Source of the DNA: Candidatus Omnitrophota bacterium
GTDB taxonomy: Bacteria; Omnitrophota; Omnitrophia; Omnitrophales; JACROU01
Length of the DNA stretch: 38,807 bases
Assembly: GCA_016206875.1 (NCBI GenBank)
Contig: JACQQR010000267.1
Location: 1 to 38,807 of the forward strand
Direction of reading: 5' to 3'
A program made the position numbers and the translations under genes. Positions 1-7,321 of this stretch are shown here, piece after piece (the first letter of the stretch is position 1; each line of letters starts with the position of its first letter). The notes below the pieces were generated by a model, which worked only from the letters and a program-made list of their open reading frames with translations, had not been told where the DNA came from and did not search any database.

Positions 1-110
1 AAGCAGAGGGAGAGGGCGGACGCGGAACGCGCCGGGGTGAGGGTGTCGCCACTGAAACCCTCACCCTTAATCCCTCTCCCTTTCTCGCCTTCGGCGGAAG
101 GGAGAGGGGC
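1..110. repeat. GC-rich palindromic intergenic repeat, possibly cut by the window edge
   Basis: Contains GGGGTGAGGGT (34-44) and its near complement ACCCTCACCC (57-66), then CCCTCTCCC (72-80) paired with GGGAGAGGGG (100-109) across a TTCTCGCC/GGCGG stem. The same word order (GGGGTGAGGG, ACCCTCACCC, TTAATCCCTCTCCC, GGGAGAGGGGC) recurs in the same orientation in the last 220 bases of the window, so both belong to one dispersed repeat family. No coding potential is visible. Confidence 0.7.
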
Positions 111-167
111 AGCTGAACGGTTACAGTTGAATTTGGGGATAAGTTTGTTTTAGAATTATCCACAGGG

Positions 168-201
168 AAAGCCCCCTATAGAGAGTAAGGGGGCTTTTTT
201 T
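168..201 (+). terminator. intrinsic terminator of an upstream gene outside the window
   Basis: A 10-bp stem, AAAGCCCCCT (168-177) with AGGGGGCTTT (188-197), is followed by a run of T to 201. The T-run lies on the + strand side, so it would end a + strand transcript entering from the left. Confidence 0.85.
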
Positions 202-254
202 ATGGGTAAAGTTAGACGGCTATTTTCTCGATATTGCCTATTGCAGCGCAAGTA

Positions 255-330
255 AATTGAAAATGGGCGTAGCCCATTGTCAAACTGCATAGTACCGCGA
301 ACCCCCAATATTAAATGTTTTGCGGTACTA
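255..330. repeat. two-hairpin intergenic repeat, copy A
   Basis: This 76-bp block matches 20644-20717 over its whole length with scattered substitutions and one 2-nt indel. It carries a short hairpin, TGGGC-GTA-GCCCA (264-276), and a 9-bp stem, TAGTACCGC (290-298) with GCGGTACTA (322-330). The second stem ends a few bases before the purine-rich AAGAAGG (336-342) upstream of trpS, so it would sit in the trpS leader if transcription starts upstream of it. It could be a small mobile element or a structured RNA. Similarity of TAGTACCGCG to the T-box core is not enough for a T-box call. Confidence 0.75.
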
Positions 331-358
331 TATTAAAGAAGGTGTTTATTTCGCAATT

Positions 359-1336
359 ATGAAAAAACGTATTGTAAGCGGAATTCGGCCTACCGGAAAA
401 TTGCACTTAGGCAATTTCTTGGGGGCCTTGGAGAATTGGAAAAAGCTCCAGGACGAAGATGCTTTTTTCATGATCGCCGATTGGCATGCATTAACCACCG
501 AATACGAATCTCACGCGCAAATAAGAAACTACGTTTTTGAAGCGGCTATTGATATTTTAGCCAGCGGAGTGTCGCCGGAGGAGTGCACTCTTTTTATTCA
601 AAGCGATGTCAAAGAGCATGCGGAACTGGGGCTCATGCTTTCCATGATTACGCCGCTTGCGTGGCTTGAGCGCAATCCCACGTATAAAGATCAGATTGAA
701 GAATTAAAAGGAAAAGACTTGCACACGCACGGATTTTTGGGATATCCGGTTCTCCAGGCCGCAGATATTTTGCTTTATAAAGCCGAAGGGGTTCCGGTCG
801 GCGAAGACCAGCTGGCTCATTTGGAGCTGACGCGTGAGATCGCGCGGCGGTTTAATTTTTTGTACGGAAAATTATTTCCCGAGCCCGAGGCCCTGTTAAC
901 GCCGGTGAAAAAACTTCCGGGGCTGGACGGCCGGAAAATGAGCAAGTCCTACGACAATTGCATTTATCTTTCCGATTCGCCTGAAGAGGTGCGTAAAAAA
1001 ATTATGGGCATGATGACCGACCCGGCCCGTAAGCGCCGTTATGACAAAGGCAATCCCGATGTTTGTCCGGTTTTTTATTACGACAAAATATTTAATCCCG
1101 CCGTAGTTCGGCAAGTAGATGCCGGATGCCGGAGCGCGGAGCTGGGTTGTGTGGAAGACAAACAAATGCTGGTCGAGGCATTGCTGAATTTTATGAAGCC
1201 GATTCATGATCGCCGGAAGCAACTTGAAAACGAACGCGCAAAAATCACGGAGATTTTGCGCGAGGGTGCGCGGCGGGCCGGCGCGGTTGCGCAAAAAACG
1301 CTTGCAGAAGCCAAAGAAAAAGTGGGGTTGGCTTAA
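359..1336 (+). CDS. trpS: tryptophanyl-tRNA synthetase
   Basis: Class I aminoacyl-tRNA synthetase that charges tRNA-Trp with tryptophan in the cytoplasm. The 325-residue product opens with the family's usual start, has the HIGH-type signature HLGN at residues 16-19 and an exact KMSKS loop at 193-197. Between them lies the VGEDQLAHLELTREIARRFN segment typical of the Trp/Tyr subclass. The frame is open from a TTG at 320, but that TTG is inside the upstream repeat, and the ATG at 359 gives the conserved N-terminus. The nearest Shine-Dalgarno-like run (AAGAAGGTG, 336-344) is rather far away. scpA follows 2 nt after the stop, so the two are probably cotranscribed. Confidence 0.96.
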   Translation: MKKRIVSGIRPTGKLHLGNFLGALENWKKLQDEDAFFMIADWHALTTEYESHAQIRNYVFEAAIDILASGVSPEECTLFIQSDVKEHAELGLMLSMITPLAWLERNPTYKDQIEELKGKDLHTHGFLGYPVLQAADILLYKAEGVPVGEDQLAHLELTREIARRFNFLYGKLFPEPEALLTPVKKLPGLDGRKMSKSYDNCIYLSDSPEEVRKKIMGMMTDPARKRRYDKGNPDVCPVFYYDKIFNPAVVRQVDAGCRSAELGCVEDKQMLVEALLNFMKPIHDRRKQLENERAKITEILREGARRAGAVAQKTLAEAKEKVGLA

Positions 1337-1338
1337 AT

Positions 1339-2118
1339 ATGGAAACATTACATCAGTCCGTAATTGAGATTCGAACCGCAAATCTTTCCGTGCGGCTGCC
1401 CGTATTTGAGGGCCCGCTAGACCTTCTTCTTGAGCTGATCAAGAAAAATGAAGTGAATATCTATGATATTCCCATTACAGAAATTACCCGGCAATACATT
1501 GATTATTTAAATCAAATGAGAGAGATGGATTTGGAGGTTGCCGGTGAATTTCTCATTATGGCCGCCACGCTTCTCTATATTAAATCCAAAATGCTGCTTC
1601 CGGACGAGCCGGCGGAAGAAGAAGAACTGGAAGAAGACCCGCGTGAGGCGCTGGTTAGAAAGCTTTTGGAGTATCAGGCCTTTAAAGAAGCGGCGAGTGA
1701 GTTAGGAGAGATGGAGCTGGCCCGCTCAAAAATATTCACCCGCCAGCTGGCAGATTTTTATTTTAAAGATTTGGAAGAGGAAGCGGCTCTCCAGGCCCCG
1801 CTCAGCGCTGATTTGTCGGACCTGCTGCAAGCATTTCATAAAGTGTTGAAAGCCATTTCGCGCGAAAATATTCACGAGGTGTTCGAGCAGGTCATTACTA
1901 TCGATCAAAAAATTGAGCATATTCGCCGCTATATCCGTGAAAAAAGGGAATTTTATTTTTCAGAGCTTTTGCCGCAATCGGTTACCCGCAATGAGCTCAT
2001 CGTGACGTTTTTAGCGATGCTTGAAATCACCAGGCAAAAAGCAATTTATGTAGAGCAAAAGAAAATGTTTGAAGACATTCGCATTCGTTCGTTGTCACTG
2101 AACGGGCATGTCAGGTAA
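1339..2118 (+). CDS. scpA: segregation and condensation protein A
   Basis: Kleisin subunit of the bacterial SMC condensin, bridging SMC heads and binding ScpB during chromosome compaction and segregation. The 259-residue product has the N-terminal kleisin signature FEGPLDLLLELIKKNEVNIYDIP near residues 24-45, an acidic linker (EPAEEEELEEDPRE, about 91-104) and a C-terminal winged-helix region ending in EITRQKAIYVEQKKMFEDI. Length matches the family. The gene begins 2 nt after trpS with no strong Shine-Dalgarno, suggesting translational coupling. Adjacent scpB confirms the assignment. Confidence 0.95.
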   Translation: METLHQSVIEIRTANLSVRLPVFEGPLDLLLELIKKNEVNIYDIPITEITRQYIDYLNQMREMDLEVAGEFLIMAATLLYIKSKMLLPDEPAEEEELEEDPREALVRKLLEYQAFKEAASELGEMELARSKIFTRQLADFYFKDLEEEAALQAPLSADLSDLLQAFHKVLKAISRENIHEVFEQVITIDQKIEHIRRYIREKREFYFSELLPQSVTRNELIVTFLAMLEITRQKAIYVEQKKMFEDIRIRSLSLNGHVR

Positions 2119-2138
2119 TCCCGAAAGGAGAACATCTC

Positions 2139-3041
2139 ATGGCTTTATCCGTCGAGGAGTTAAAACAAAAAGAACGCGAGAGGGAATTAAAAACTAAAGA
2201 ACTGCGCCGTGAGTTGGAAGGGCAAATCGTAGAACAGCTCCCCGAAAACGCGTTTGAAGGCCGCAAAACGGCAGTAGAGCATTATGAGGAAATCAAAGAA
2301 GTAGATTTTTCGGCGATGAAACAAATCATCGAGGCGCTTTTATTCGTAGCCAGTAAACCGCTTATGCTTGGAGAAATTCGCAAAGTGGTGCGCGGCTATA
2401 AGCCATCGGAAATTGAGCAAGCGCTTAGCGAGCTCAGGCAATCGTACGAAGAGCGCGGAGCCAGTTTCCGTCTTCAAGAAGTGGCGGGTGGTTATGAGCT
2501 TTCCACGCGCCCTGAGTTTGCGCCCTGGATTTTGAAATTGGAAATGGAAAAGAAAGCTCGAGCCGCTACGCACGCGGCGTTGGAAACGCTGGCCATTTTG
2601 GCGTATAAACAACCGGTTACGCGCGTGGAAATTGAAGAGGTACGCGGGGTGGATTCTTCCGGAGTGCTTTCGAGTTTAATGGATAGGAATTTGGTGAAAA
2701 TTACGGGACGCAAAGAAGTGCCCGGCCGGCCGCTTCTATATGCCACCACGGATAAGTTCTTGGAACATTTTGGGCTGAAATCCATTGAGGATTTGCCTAG
2801 AATTGATGAGATCAAAGATTTGGTAGCCCGTATGATCAATCAAGAAGAACTTTCCGGACACAAAGAAGCTCGCGCGCAAAATCAAGCGGGCGAACCGGCG
2901 GAAGAAAAACAGGAAGAAGTTATACCGGGAGCAGAGGAGCGCAGGCAAGTGCTCGAAGAAATTTCCGAGGTCATCAAGAACGCCAAAGTTTCTATCGCTC
3001 CGGAAGTGCAAAATCCAATTAATCCCACAGGAATCGCTTAA
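2139..3041 (+). CDS. scpB: segregation and condensation protein B with extended tails
   Basis: Partner of ScpA in the SMC condensin complex. The conserved tandem winged-helix core spans about residues 59-232 and includes ETLAILAYKQPVTRVEIEEVRG and the RPLLYATTDKFLEHFGL motif. Typical ScpB is about 190 residues; this one has 300 because of a highly charged, helix-prone N-terminal extension (about 1-58, rich in E, K and R) and an acidic C-terminal tail (about 235-300). The long start is supported by a strong AAAGGAG (2124-2130) 8 nt before the ATG at 2139. The stop overlaps the pheA start by one base (TAATG). Confidence 0.94.
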   Translation: MALSVEELKQKERERELKTKELRRELEGQIVEQLPENAFEGRKTAVEHYEEIKEVDFSAMKQIIEALLFVASKPLMLGEIRKVVRGYKPSEIEQALSELRQSYEERGASFRLQEVAGGYELSTRPEFAPWILKLEMEKKARAATHAALETLAILAYKQPVTRVEIEEVRGVDSSGVLSSLMDRNLVKITGRKEVPGRPLLYATTDKFLEHFGLKSIEDLPRIDEIKDLVARMINQEELSGHKEARAQNQAGEPAEEKQEEVIPGAEERRQVLEEISEVIKNAKVSIAPEVQNPINPTGIA

Positions 3042-4123
3042 TGACACTTGAAGAGCTTCGCAGCAAAATTGATCAGCTGGATGAAAAAATTATCCGGCTC
3101 TTAAACGACCGAACGGATATTGCCCTAAAAATCGGCGAGCTGAAGAAGCAAAAAGGCTCGGCGATTTACGCGCCGGATCGTGAAAGCGAAGTGTATTCCA
3201 AAATCGTGAAAATGGGCGCCACGGGGCCGCTTTCCAGCGAAGCGCTGAAAGCCGTGTACCGTGAAATTATGTCGGCCTCGCTGGATCTGGAGCGGCCGCT
3301 TACGATTGCCTATTTGGGCCCTGAAGCCACATTCACCCATCTGGCTTCTATTTCTAAATTCGGTGCAAGCGTTCAGTATAGGCCTTGCCAAAACATTGGC
3401 GATGTGTTTTTAGAGGTGGAAAAGGGGAACGCCGATTATGGCGTCATCCCGATTGAGAACTCCACGGAAGGCGCAGTCAACTATACGCTGGATATGTTTA
3501 TTGAATCGGATTTGAAAATCTGCTCGGAAATTGTTTTTGATATTGAACATCATTTAATGTCCTCTCATGAAATGAAGGACATCAAACGTGTGTATTCCAA
3601 TCCGCAAGTGTTTGGCCAGTGCCGGGTGTGGCTGGAAACGCATCTTCCGCGCGTGGAACTGATTGATATGATGAGCACGACTCAGGCGGCCCAGCGCGCG
3701 GCTCAGGAATCGGGTTCCGCCGCCATTGCAAGCAAGCTCGCGGCCACTTTATATAATCTACAAGTGCTCGCATCGCGCATTCAGGATATTTCCGGAAATC
3801 AAACCCGGTTTCTCGTGGTGGGAAGAACCATTTCCGGGAAAACCGGGTCTGACAAAACTTCTATTATGGTTTCCATCAAAGACAAAATGGGCGCGCTTTA
3901 TAAAATGTTAGGCCCCATCCAGAAATATAAAATGAATATGACAAAAATCGAATCGCGGCCCTCCAAGAAAAAAGCTTGGGATTATTATTTTTTCATCGAT
4001 TTTGAAGGGCATGTCGGAGACCCTAAAGTGAAACGGATGTTGCGGGAAATGGAAAAAACAGTGCGTTTTCTCAAAGTCCTCGGCTCTTATCCCTGTCAAC
4101 AAAAAAATAGTGACAGTCACTAA
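3041..4123 (+). CDS. pheA: bifunctional chorismate mutase / prephenate dehydratase (P-protein)
   Basis: Converts chorismate to prephenate and then to phenylpyruvate in phenylalanine synthesis. The domains in order are AroQ chorismate mutase (about 1-90, RSKIDQLDEKIIRLLNDR), prephenate dehydratase (about 96-275, with YLGPEATFTH, PIENSTEGAVNYT and the catalytic-site GNQTRF), and an ACT regulatory domain (about 280-355) holding the ESRP motif used for phenylalanine feedback binding. Allosteric inhibition by Phe is therefore expected. It overlaps scpB by one base. The last codons and the stop lie inside a palindromic repeat: the terminal NSDSH and TAA are read from the repeat, so the native C-terminus may have been replaced when the repeat arrived. 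Confidence 0.96.
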   Translation: MTLEELRSKIDQLDEKIIRLLNDRTDIALKIGELKKQKGSAIYAPDRESEVYSKIVKMGATGPLSSEALKAVYREIMSASLDLERPLTIAYLGPEATFTHLASISKFGASVQYRPCQNIGDVFLEVEKGNADYGVIPIENSTEGAVNYTLDMFIESDLKICSEIVFDIEHHLMSSHEMKDIKRVYSNPQVFGQCRVWLETHLPRVELIDMMSTTQAAQRAAQESGSAAIASKLAATLYNLQVLASRIQDISGNQTRFLVVGRTISGKTGSDKTSIMVSIKDKMGALYKMLGPIQKYKMNMTKIESRPSKKKAWDYYFFIDFEGHVGDPKVKRMLREMEKTVRFLKVLGSYPCQQKNSDSH

Positions 4124-4143
4124 AGTGACAGTCACTATTTTTT
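4102..4143. repeat. REP-like palindrome with two GTGACAGTCAC cores, probable bidirectional terminator
   Basis: Two 20-nt arms (4102-4121 and 4124-4143) are complementary except for the central A of each GTGACAGTCAC core and are separated by AA. An A-run opens the left arm and a T-run closes the right arm, so it could terminate transcription both ways. The pheA stop codon TAA occupies 4121-4123, at the loop. Related palindromes lie at 34816-34859 and 34873-34910. Confidence 0.85.
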
Positions 4144-4153
4144 CTCTAATTCC

Positions 4154-5248
4154 ATGAAGCAGCCAGCGTATAAATCCCATATTGAAGCTATTCAGTGCTA
4201 TGAGCCCGGAAAGCCCATCGAAGAGGTCCAGCGTGAGTTGGGCCTTCGTAACGTCATCAAGCTTGCCTCCAATGAAAACCCGCTGGGGCCCTCGAAAAAA
4301 GTGATCGCGGCCATACAAAAGGCCGGGCGCTCCGTGCATTTATACCCGGACGGCGGCATGTTTCGTTTAAAAAAGGCCCTGGCAAAATATCACGAGGTGA
4401 AGCCTTCAGAAATTATTGTGGGCAACGGCTCCAACGAAATCATTGAATTATTAGTGCACGGTTTTATCGAGCCCGGGGACGCGGTGGTATCTTCTGATTT
4501 AACCTTTTTAGTGTATCCGCTTGCGACGCAAGCGGCGGGCGGAAAATACATTCACCTGCCCATGAAAAATTTCCGCTATGATTTACGGGCTCTCGCAAAA
4601 GCGGTGTCGGTCAAAACCCGTTTGGTATTTATCGCCAATCCCAACAATCCGACCGGTTCCTACGTGAGCCAGGAAGAGCTGGACCGCTTTATCGACTCCA
4701 CCCCGCCGAACGTGATTATTTGTTTGGACGAAGCGTATGTGGATTTTACCGATGCCAAAGATTTTCCGCGCTCTTTGGATTACATCAAAAAGAAGCGCCG
4801 CCAGAATGTTGTCCTCCTTCGCACCTTTTCAAAGTCATTTGGGCTGGCAGGCTTGCGATTGGGATACGGGCTTGCTAATGAGACATTAATCGGGTATCTT
4901 CATAAGATACGCCAGCCGTTCAATGTGAATTCTGTGGCGCAAGCGGCAGGGGAAGCAGCCCTGGCGGATACGGCGTATCTTTCTCAAACCCGGAACATTG
5001 TGCTTCAGGGAAGAAATTTTTTGGAAAGCCAGTTTCGCGGTTTAGGGCTTTATTATGTGCCCAGCCAAGCTAATTTCGTTTTAGTCTGCGTTAAGAAGAA
5101 TGCGCGGGAAATATTTCAAAAGTTACTCAAGCGCGGCGTGATTGTGCGTGACATGCGTGCCTACGGACTGAATGAATGGATTCGAGTGACTGTGGGCAAG
5201 CCCGCGGAAAATCGGTTATTTGTACGCGAATTGAAAAAAATACTCTAA
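4154..5248 (+). CDS. hisC: histidinol-phosphate / aromatic aminotransferase
   Basis: PLP-dependent fold-type I aminotransferase of 364 residues in the HisC family. The signatures are SNENPLGPSKKV near 38-49, NPNNPTGSYV, CLDEAYVDF, and the PLP-binding lysine K227 in TFSKSFGLAGLRLGYG. No other his gene is present. The gene sits between pheA and aroF/tyrA, so it probably makes Phe and Tyr from phenylpyruvate and hydroxyphenylpyruvate, possibly in addition to histidinol phosphate; that role is inferred from context. The ATG at 4154 follows the REP palindrome by 10 nt, and the leader is pyrimidine-rich with no Shine-Dalgarno. Confidence 0.9.
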   Translation: MKQPAYKSHIEAIQCYEPGKPIEEVQRELGLRNVIKLASNENPLGPSKKVIAAIQKAGRSVHLYPDGGMFRLKKALAKYHEVKPSEIIVGNGSNEIIELLVHGFIEPGDAVVSSDLTFLVYPLATQAAGGKYIHLPMKNFRYDLRALAKAVSVKTRLVFIANPNNPTGSYVSQEELDRFIDSTPPNVIICLDEAYVDFTDAKDFPRSLDYIKKKRRQNVVLLRTFSKSFGLAGLRLGYGLANETLIGYLHKIRQPFNVNSVAQAAGEAALADTAYLSQTRNIVLQGRNFLESQFRGLGLYYVPSQANFVLVCVKKNAREIFQKLLKRGVIVRDMRAYGLNEWIRVTVGKPAENRLFVRELKKIL

Positions 5249-5276
5249 ATTCTAAAGGTAGGAGTGAAATTCAATC

Positions 5277-6293
5277 ATGATTGTTGTCATGAAGCATAAT
5301 GCAACCCCGAATCAAATTCAGCACATCTGCGAAAAAATTCAGGAATTGGGCCTGATTCCCAATGTATCCAAAGGGGTGGAACGCACGGTGATCGGCGTTA
5401 TTGGCGAGGAAGAAAAAATCCGGCTTCAGCCGCTTGAAATTTTTCCCGGTGTTGAAAGTGTTGTTCCTATCCAACGGCCTTATAAATTGGTGAGCCGTGA
5501 GTTCAAACAGGAAAATTCGGAATTTGACATGGGTCGAGGAGTCAAAGTAGGCGGCAGGCGCATTGTGGTGATGGCGGGCCCTTGCTCGGTGGAAAATCGC
5601 GACATGCTTCTTGCGATTGCCAAAGAGGTGAAGAAGGCGGGCGCAACATTTTTGCGCGGCGGCGCTTTTAAGCCGAGAACATCGCCTTATTCCTTTCAAG
5701 GCTTGGGCGAAGAAGGTTTGAAATATTTAAGAGAGGTGGCGGATGAAACAGGGCTTTTAGTGGTCACCGAGGTTATGGACACCCGGCAGGTGGAATTGGT
5801 GGCCAAATATTCCGATATGCTCCAGATCGGCGCGCGGAATATGCAAAATTTTGACCTCTTGCGGGAAGTGGGCACTTCCAAAATGCCGGCTCTCCTGAAG
5901 CGCGGTTTAAGCTCTACAATTAAAGAATGGTTGCTTTCAGCCGAGTACATTCTTTCCAAAGGAAATTTCAAAGTGATGTTGGCGGAACGCGGAATCCGCA
6001 CGTTTGAAACCGCAACACGCAACACACTCGATTTAAACGCCATTCCTGTTGTCAAAGAAGAAACACATCTTCCCATTCTTGTGGATCCTTCGCACGGAAC
6101 CGGAAAATGGGAATATGTAGCCCCGCTGGCGAAAGCGGCGGTGGCCGGAGGCGCCGACGGAATTATGGTGGAAGTCCACCAGAATCCCGAGGAGGCCAAA
6201 AGCGATGGAGAACAGTCGCTTCTTCCGAAGAAATTTTCTAAACTAATGGATGAGCTCAGGCAAGTAGCCAAAGCCGTGGGAAGAGAAATTTAG
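5277..6293 (+). CDS. aroF: 3-deoxy-7-phosphoheptulonate (DAHP) synthase, type I beta
   Basis: Condenses phosphoenolpyruvate and erythrose 4-phosphate, the first step of the shikimate pathway. At 338 residues it has the I-beta architecture: an N-terminal ferredoxin-like regulatory domain (about 1-70, with VSKGVERTVIGVIGEEEK) and a TIM-barrel catalytic domain with AGPCSVEN, GGAFKPRTSPYSFQGLG, LLKRGLSSTIKEW and the metal-site DPSHGTG. The regulatory domain of this class usually mediates feedback by Tyr or Phe, which fits the operon. An AGGAG (about 5260-5264) lies 12 nt upstream of the ATG. The stop codon is within the arm of a hairpin (6292-6333). Confidence 0.95.
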   Translation: MIVVMKHNATPNQIQHICEKIQELGLIPNVSKGVERTVIGVIGEEEKIRLQPLEIFPGVESVVPIQRPYKLVSREFKQENSEFDMGRGVKVGGRRIVVMAGPCSVENRDMLLAIAKEVKKAGATFLRGGAFKPRTSPYSFQGLGEEGLKYLREVADETGLLVVTEVMDTRQVELVAKYSDMLQIGARNMQNFDLLREVGTSKMPALLKRGLSSTIKEWLLSAEYILSKGNFKVMLAERGIRTFETATRNTLDLNAIPVVKEETHLPILVDPSHGTGKWEYVAPLAKAAVAGGADGIMVEVHQNPEEAKSDGEQSLLPKKFSKLMDELRQVAKAVGREI

Positions 6294-6333
6294 GAGGAAG
6301 GAGAGAGCACAGATCTCCTCTCTCCTCCCTCCT
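6292..6333. repeat. purine/pyrimidine hairpin overlapping the aroF stop
   Basis: A left arm of A and G only (6292-6307) pairs with a right arm of C and T only (6318-6333) over 16 nt with one mismatch. The left arm contains AGGAGG; the right arm ends CCTCCT, the same sequence as the 16S anti-Shine-Dalgarno. No T-run follows, so it is not a standard terminator. The downstream tyrA start has no Shine-Dalgarno of its own. Confidence 0.75.
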
Positions 6334-6342
6334 ATTCAAAGT

Positions 6343-7203
6343 ATGTCCAAAAAAACTATCGTGATTATTGGCTTAGGCCTGATGGGCGGATCCTTAGCGC
6401 TGGCCTTAAAGCGTAAGCCAAAATCCTTTCGCGTATTCGGCGTATCCCGTTCTCAAGTGAAAATCCGCCAAGCCATTCGAAACCGCATTATCGATGAAGG
6501 CTCCACCCACGTAAGGGATATTCCTCGAGATGCTTTTTTGGTTTGCGTCGCTACACCCGTCTCCGGCATTGCCCGCATCGTCAAAGAATTGGACAAAAGA
6601 GTTGCTGCTACGATTCTTGTGACTGATGTGGGAAGTGTTAAAGAGCCGATTCACAGAGAGCTTGCCTCCTACGGTTTGAAACATGTTGAATTTGTGGGCT
6701 CGCATCCCATGTGCGGGGACCATCACACCGGCTTGGCGGCCGCCCGTAACACGTTGTACGAGGGTTCATTAGTTTTTGTGACCCGGGACTCGGGAAGCAA
6801 AACGTCGATTCAAAAAGTAGCCGGTTTTTGGCGTCAGGCAGGAGCGGGGAAAATCGTGTTCCTTCGGGCCGCGCGCCATGATGAAATTGTTGGGGAAATC
6901 AGCCATCTTCCGCATTTAATTTCTTCTTTGCTGGTCTTATGCGCATCACCGGAGAATGTAAAATTAGCGGGCCCAGGCTTTCGGGACGCTACGCGTATCG
7001 CCCAAGGAGATCCGGAGCTTTGGGTGGATATCGTGGTCGGGAATCCCTATCTTGTCTCGAGCCTCAAGAAATTTGAGAAGGCAGTGCGCGATTTACAAGG
7101 GGTATTAAACACAAAAAATTGGAAGAAACTCGGACAGTTGCTGGCGGCGGCTTCTTCCCGCAGGAAGTCGCTTGGGAGCAACTTTCATTCTGTCCCGCAA
7201 TAG
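6343..7203 (+). CDS. tyrA: prephenate dehydrogenase
   Basis: Oxidatively decarboxylates prephenate to 4-hydroxyphenylpyruvate, the tyrosine branch. The 286-residue protein starts with the NAD(P)-binding Rossmann motif IGLGLMGGS (residues 9-17), followed by VTDVGSVK and the catalytic-histidine segment GSHPMCGDHHTG, then the helical dimerisation domain. There is no C-terminal ACT domain, so feedback would act mainly on PheA and AroF. The ATG at 6343 lies 9 nt after the right arm of a hairpin and lacks a Shine-Dalgarno. It is the last gene of the aromatic operon; aroA and cmk, often found next in other bacteria, are absent here. Confidence 0.94.
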   Translation: MSKKTIVIIGLGLMGGSLALALKRKPKSFRVFGVSRSQVKIRQAIRNRIIDEGSTHVRDIPRDAFLVCVATPVSGIARIVKELDKRVAATILVTDVGSVKEPIHRELASYGLKHVEFVGSHPMCGDHHTGLAAARNTLYEGSLVFVTRDSGSKTSIQKVAGFWRQAGAGKIVFLRAARHDEIVGEISHLPHLISSLLVLCASPENVKLAGPGFRDATRIAQGDPELWVDIVVGNPYLVSSLKKFEKAVRDLQGVLNTKNWKKLGQLLAAASSRRKSLGSNFHSVPQ

Positions 7204-7262
7204 ACAAGAGCTACGGTCATGCATCCGGTTTTAAGATTTTGTATTTCTTTCTGGAAGTGCTG

Positions 7263-7271
7263 TGATATAAT
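7263..7271 (+). promoter_or_regulatory. extended -10 promoter for rpsA
   Basis: TGA-TATAAT at 7263-7271 is a consensus extended -10 element. I see no good -35 at 16-18 nt, which the TGn extension can compensate for. Transcription from about 7278 would give a ~44-nt leader containing AAGGAAGGGTGG just before the rpsA ATG. Confidence 0.65.
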
Positions 7272-7321
7272 CGCAGGCGCAAGAGGTAAAAAATTCGATT
7301 TAAGGAAGGGTGGAAATCCGA

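Noticed and set aside
156..164. TTATCCACA, a perfect DnaA box
   Set aside because: A single box beside a terminator, with no box cluster, AT-rich unwinding region or dnaA/dnaN gene, is not evidence of an origin.
255..358. T-box riboswitch upstream of trpS
   Set aside because: TAGTACCGCG resembles the T-box core, but the AGGGTGG part, specifier stem and competing terminator are absent, and the same element occurs before a histidine kinase gene.
896..1381. 161-residue open frame on the minus strand
   Set aside because: It lies antisense to trpS with no ribosome site or family signature; a shadow of the coding strand.
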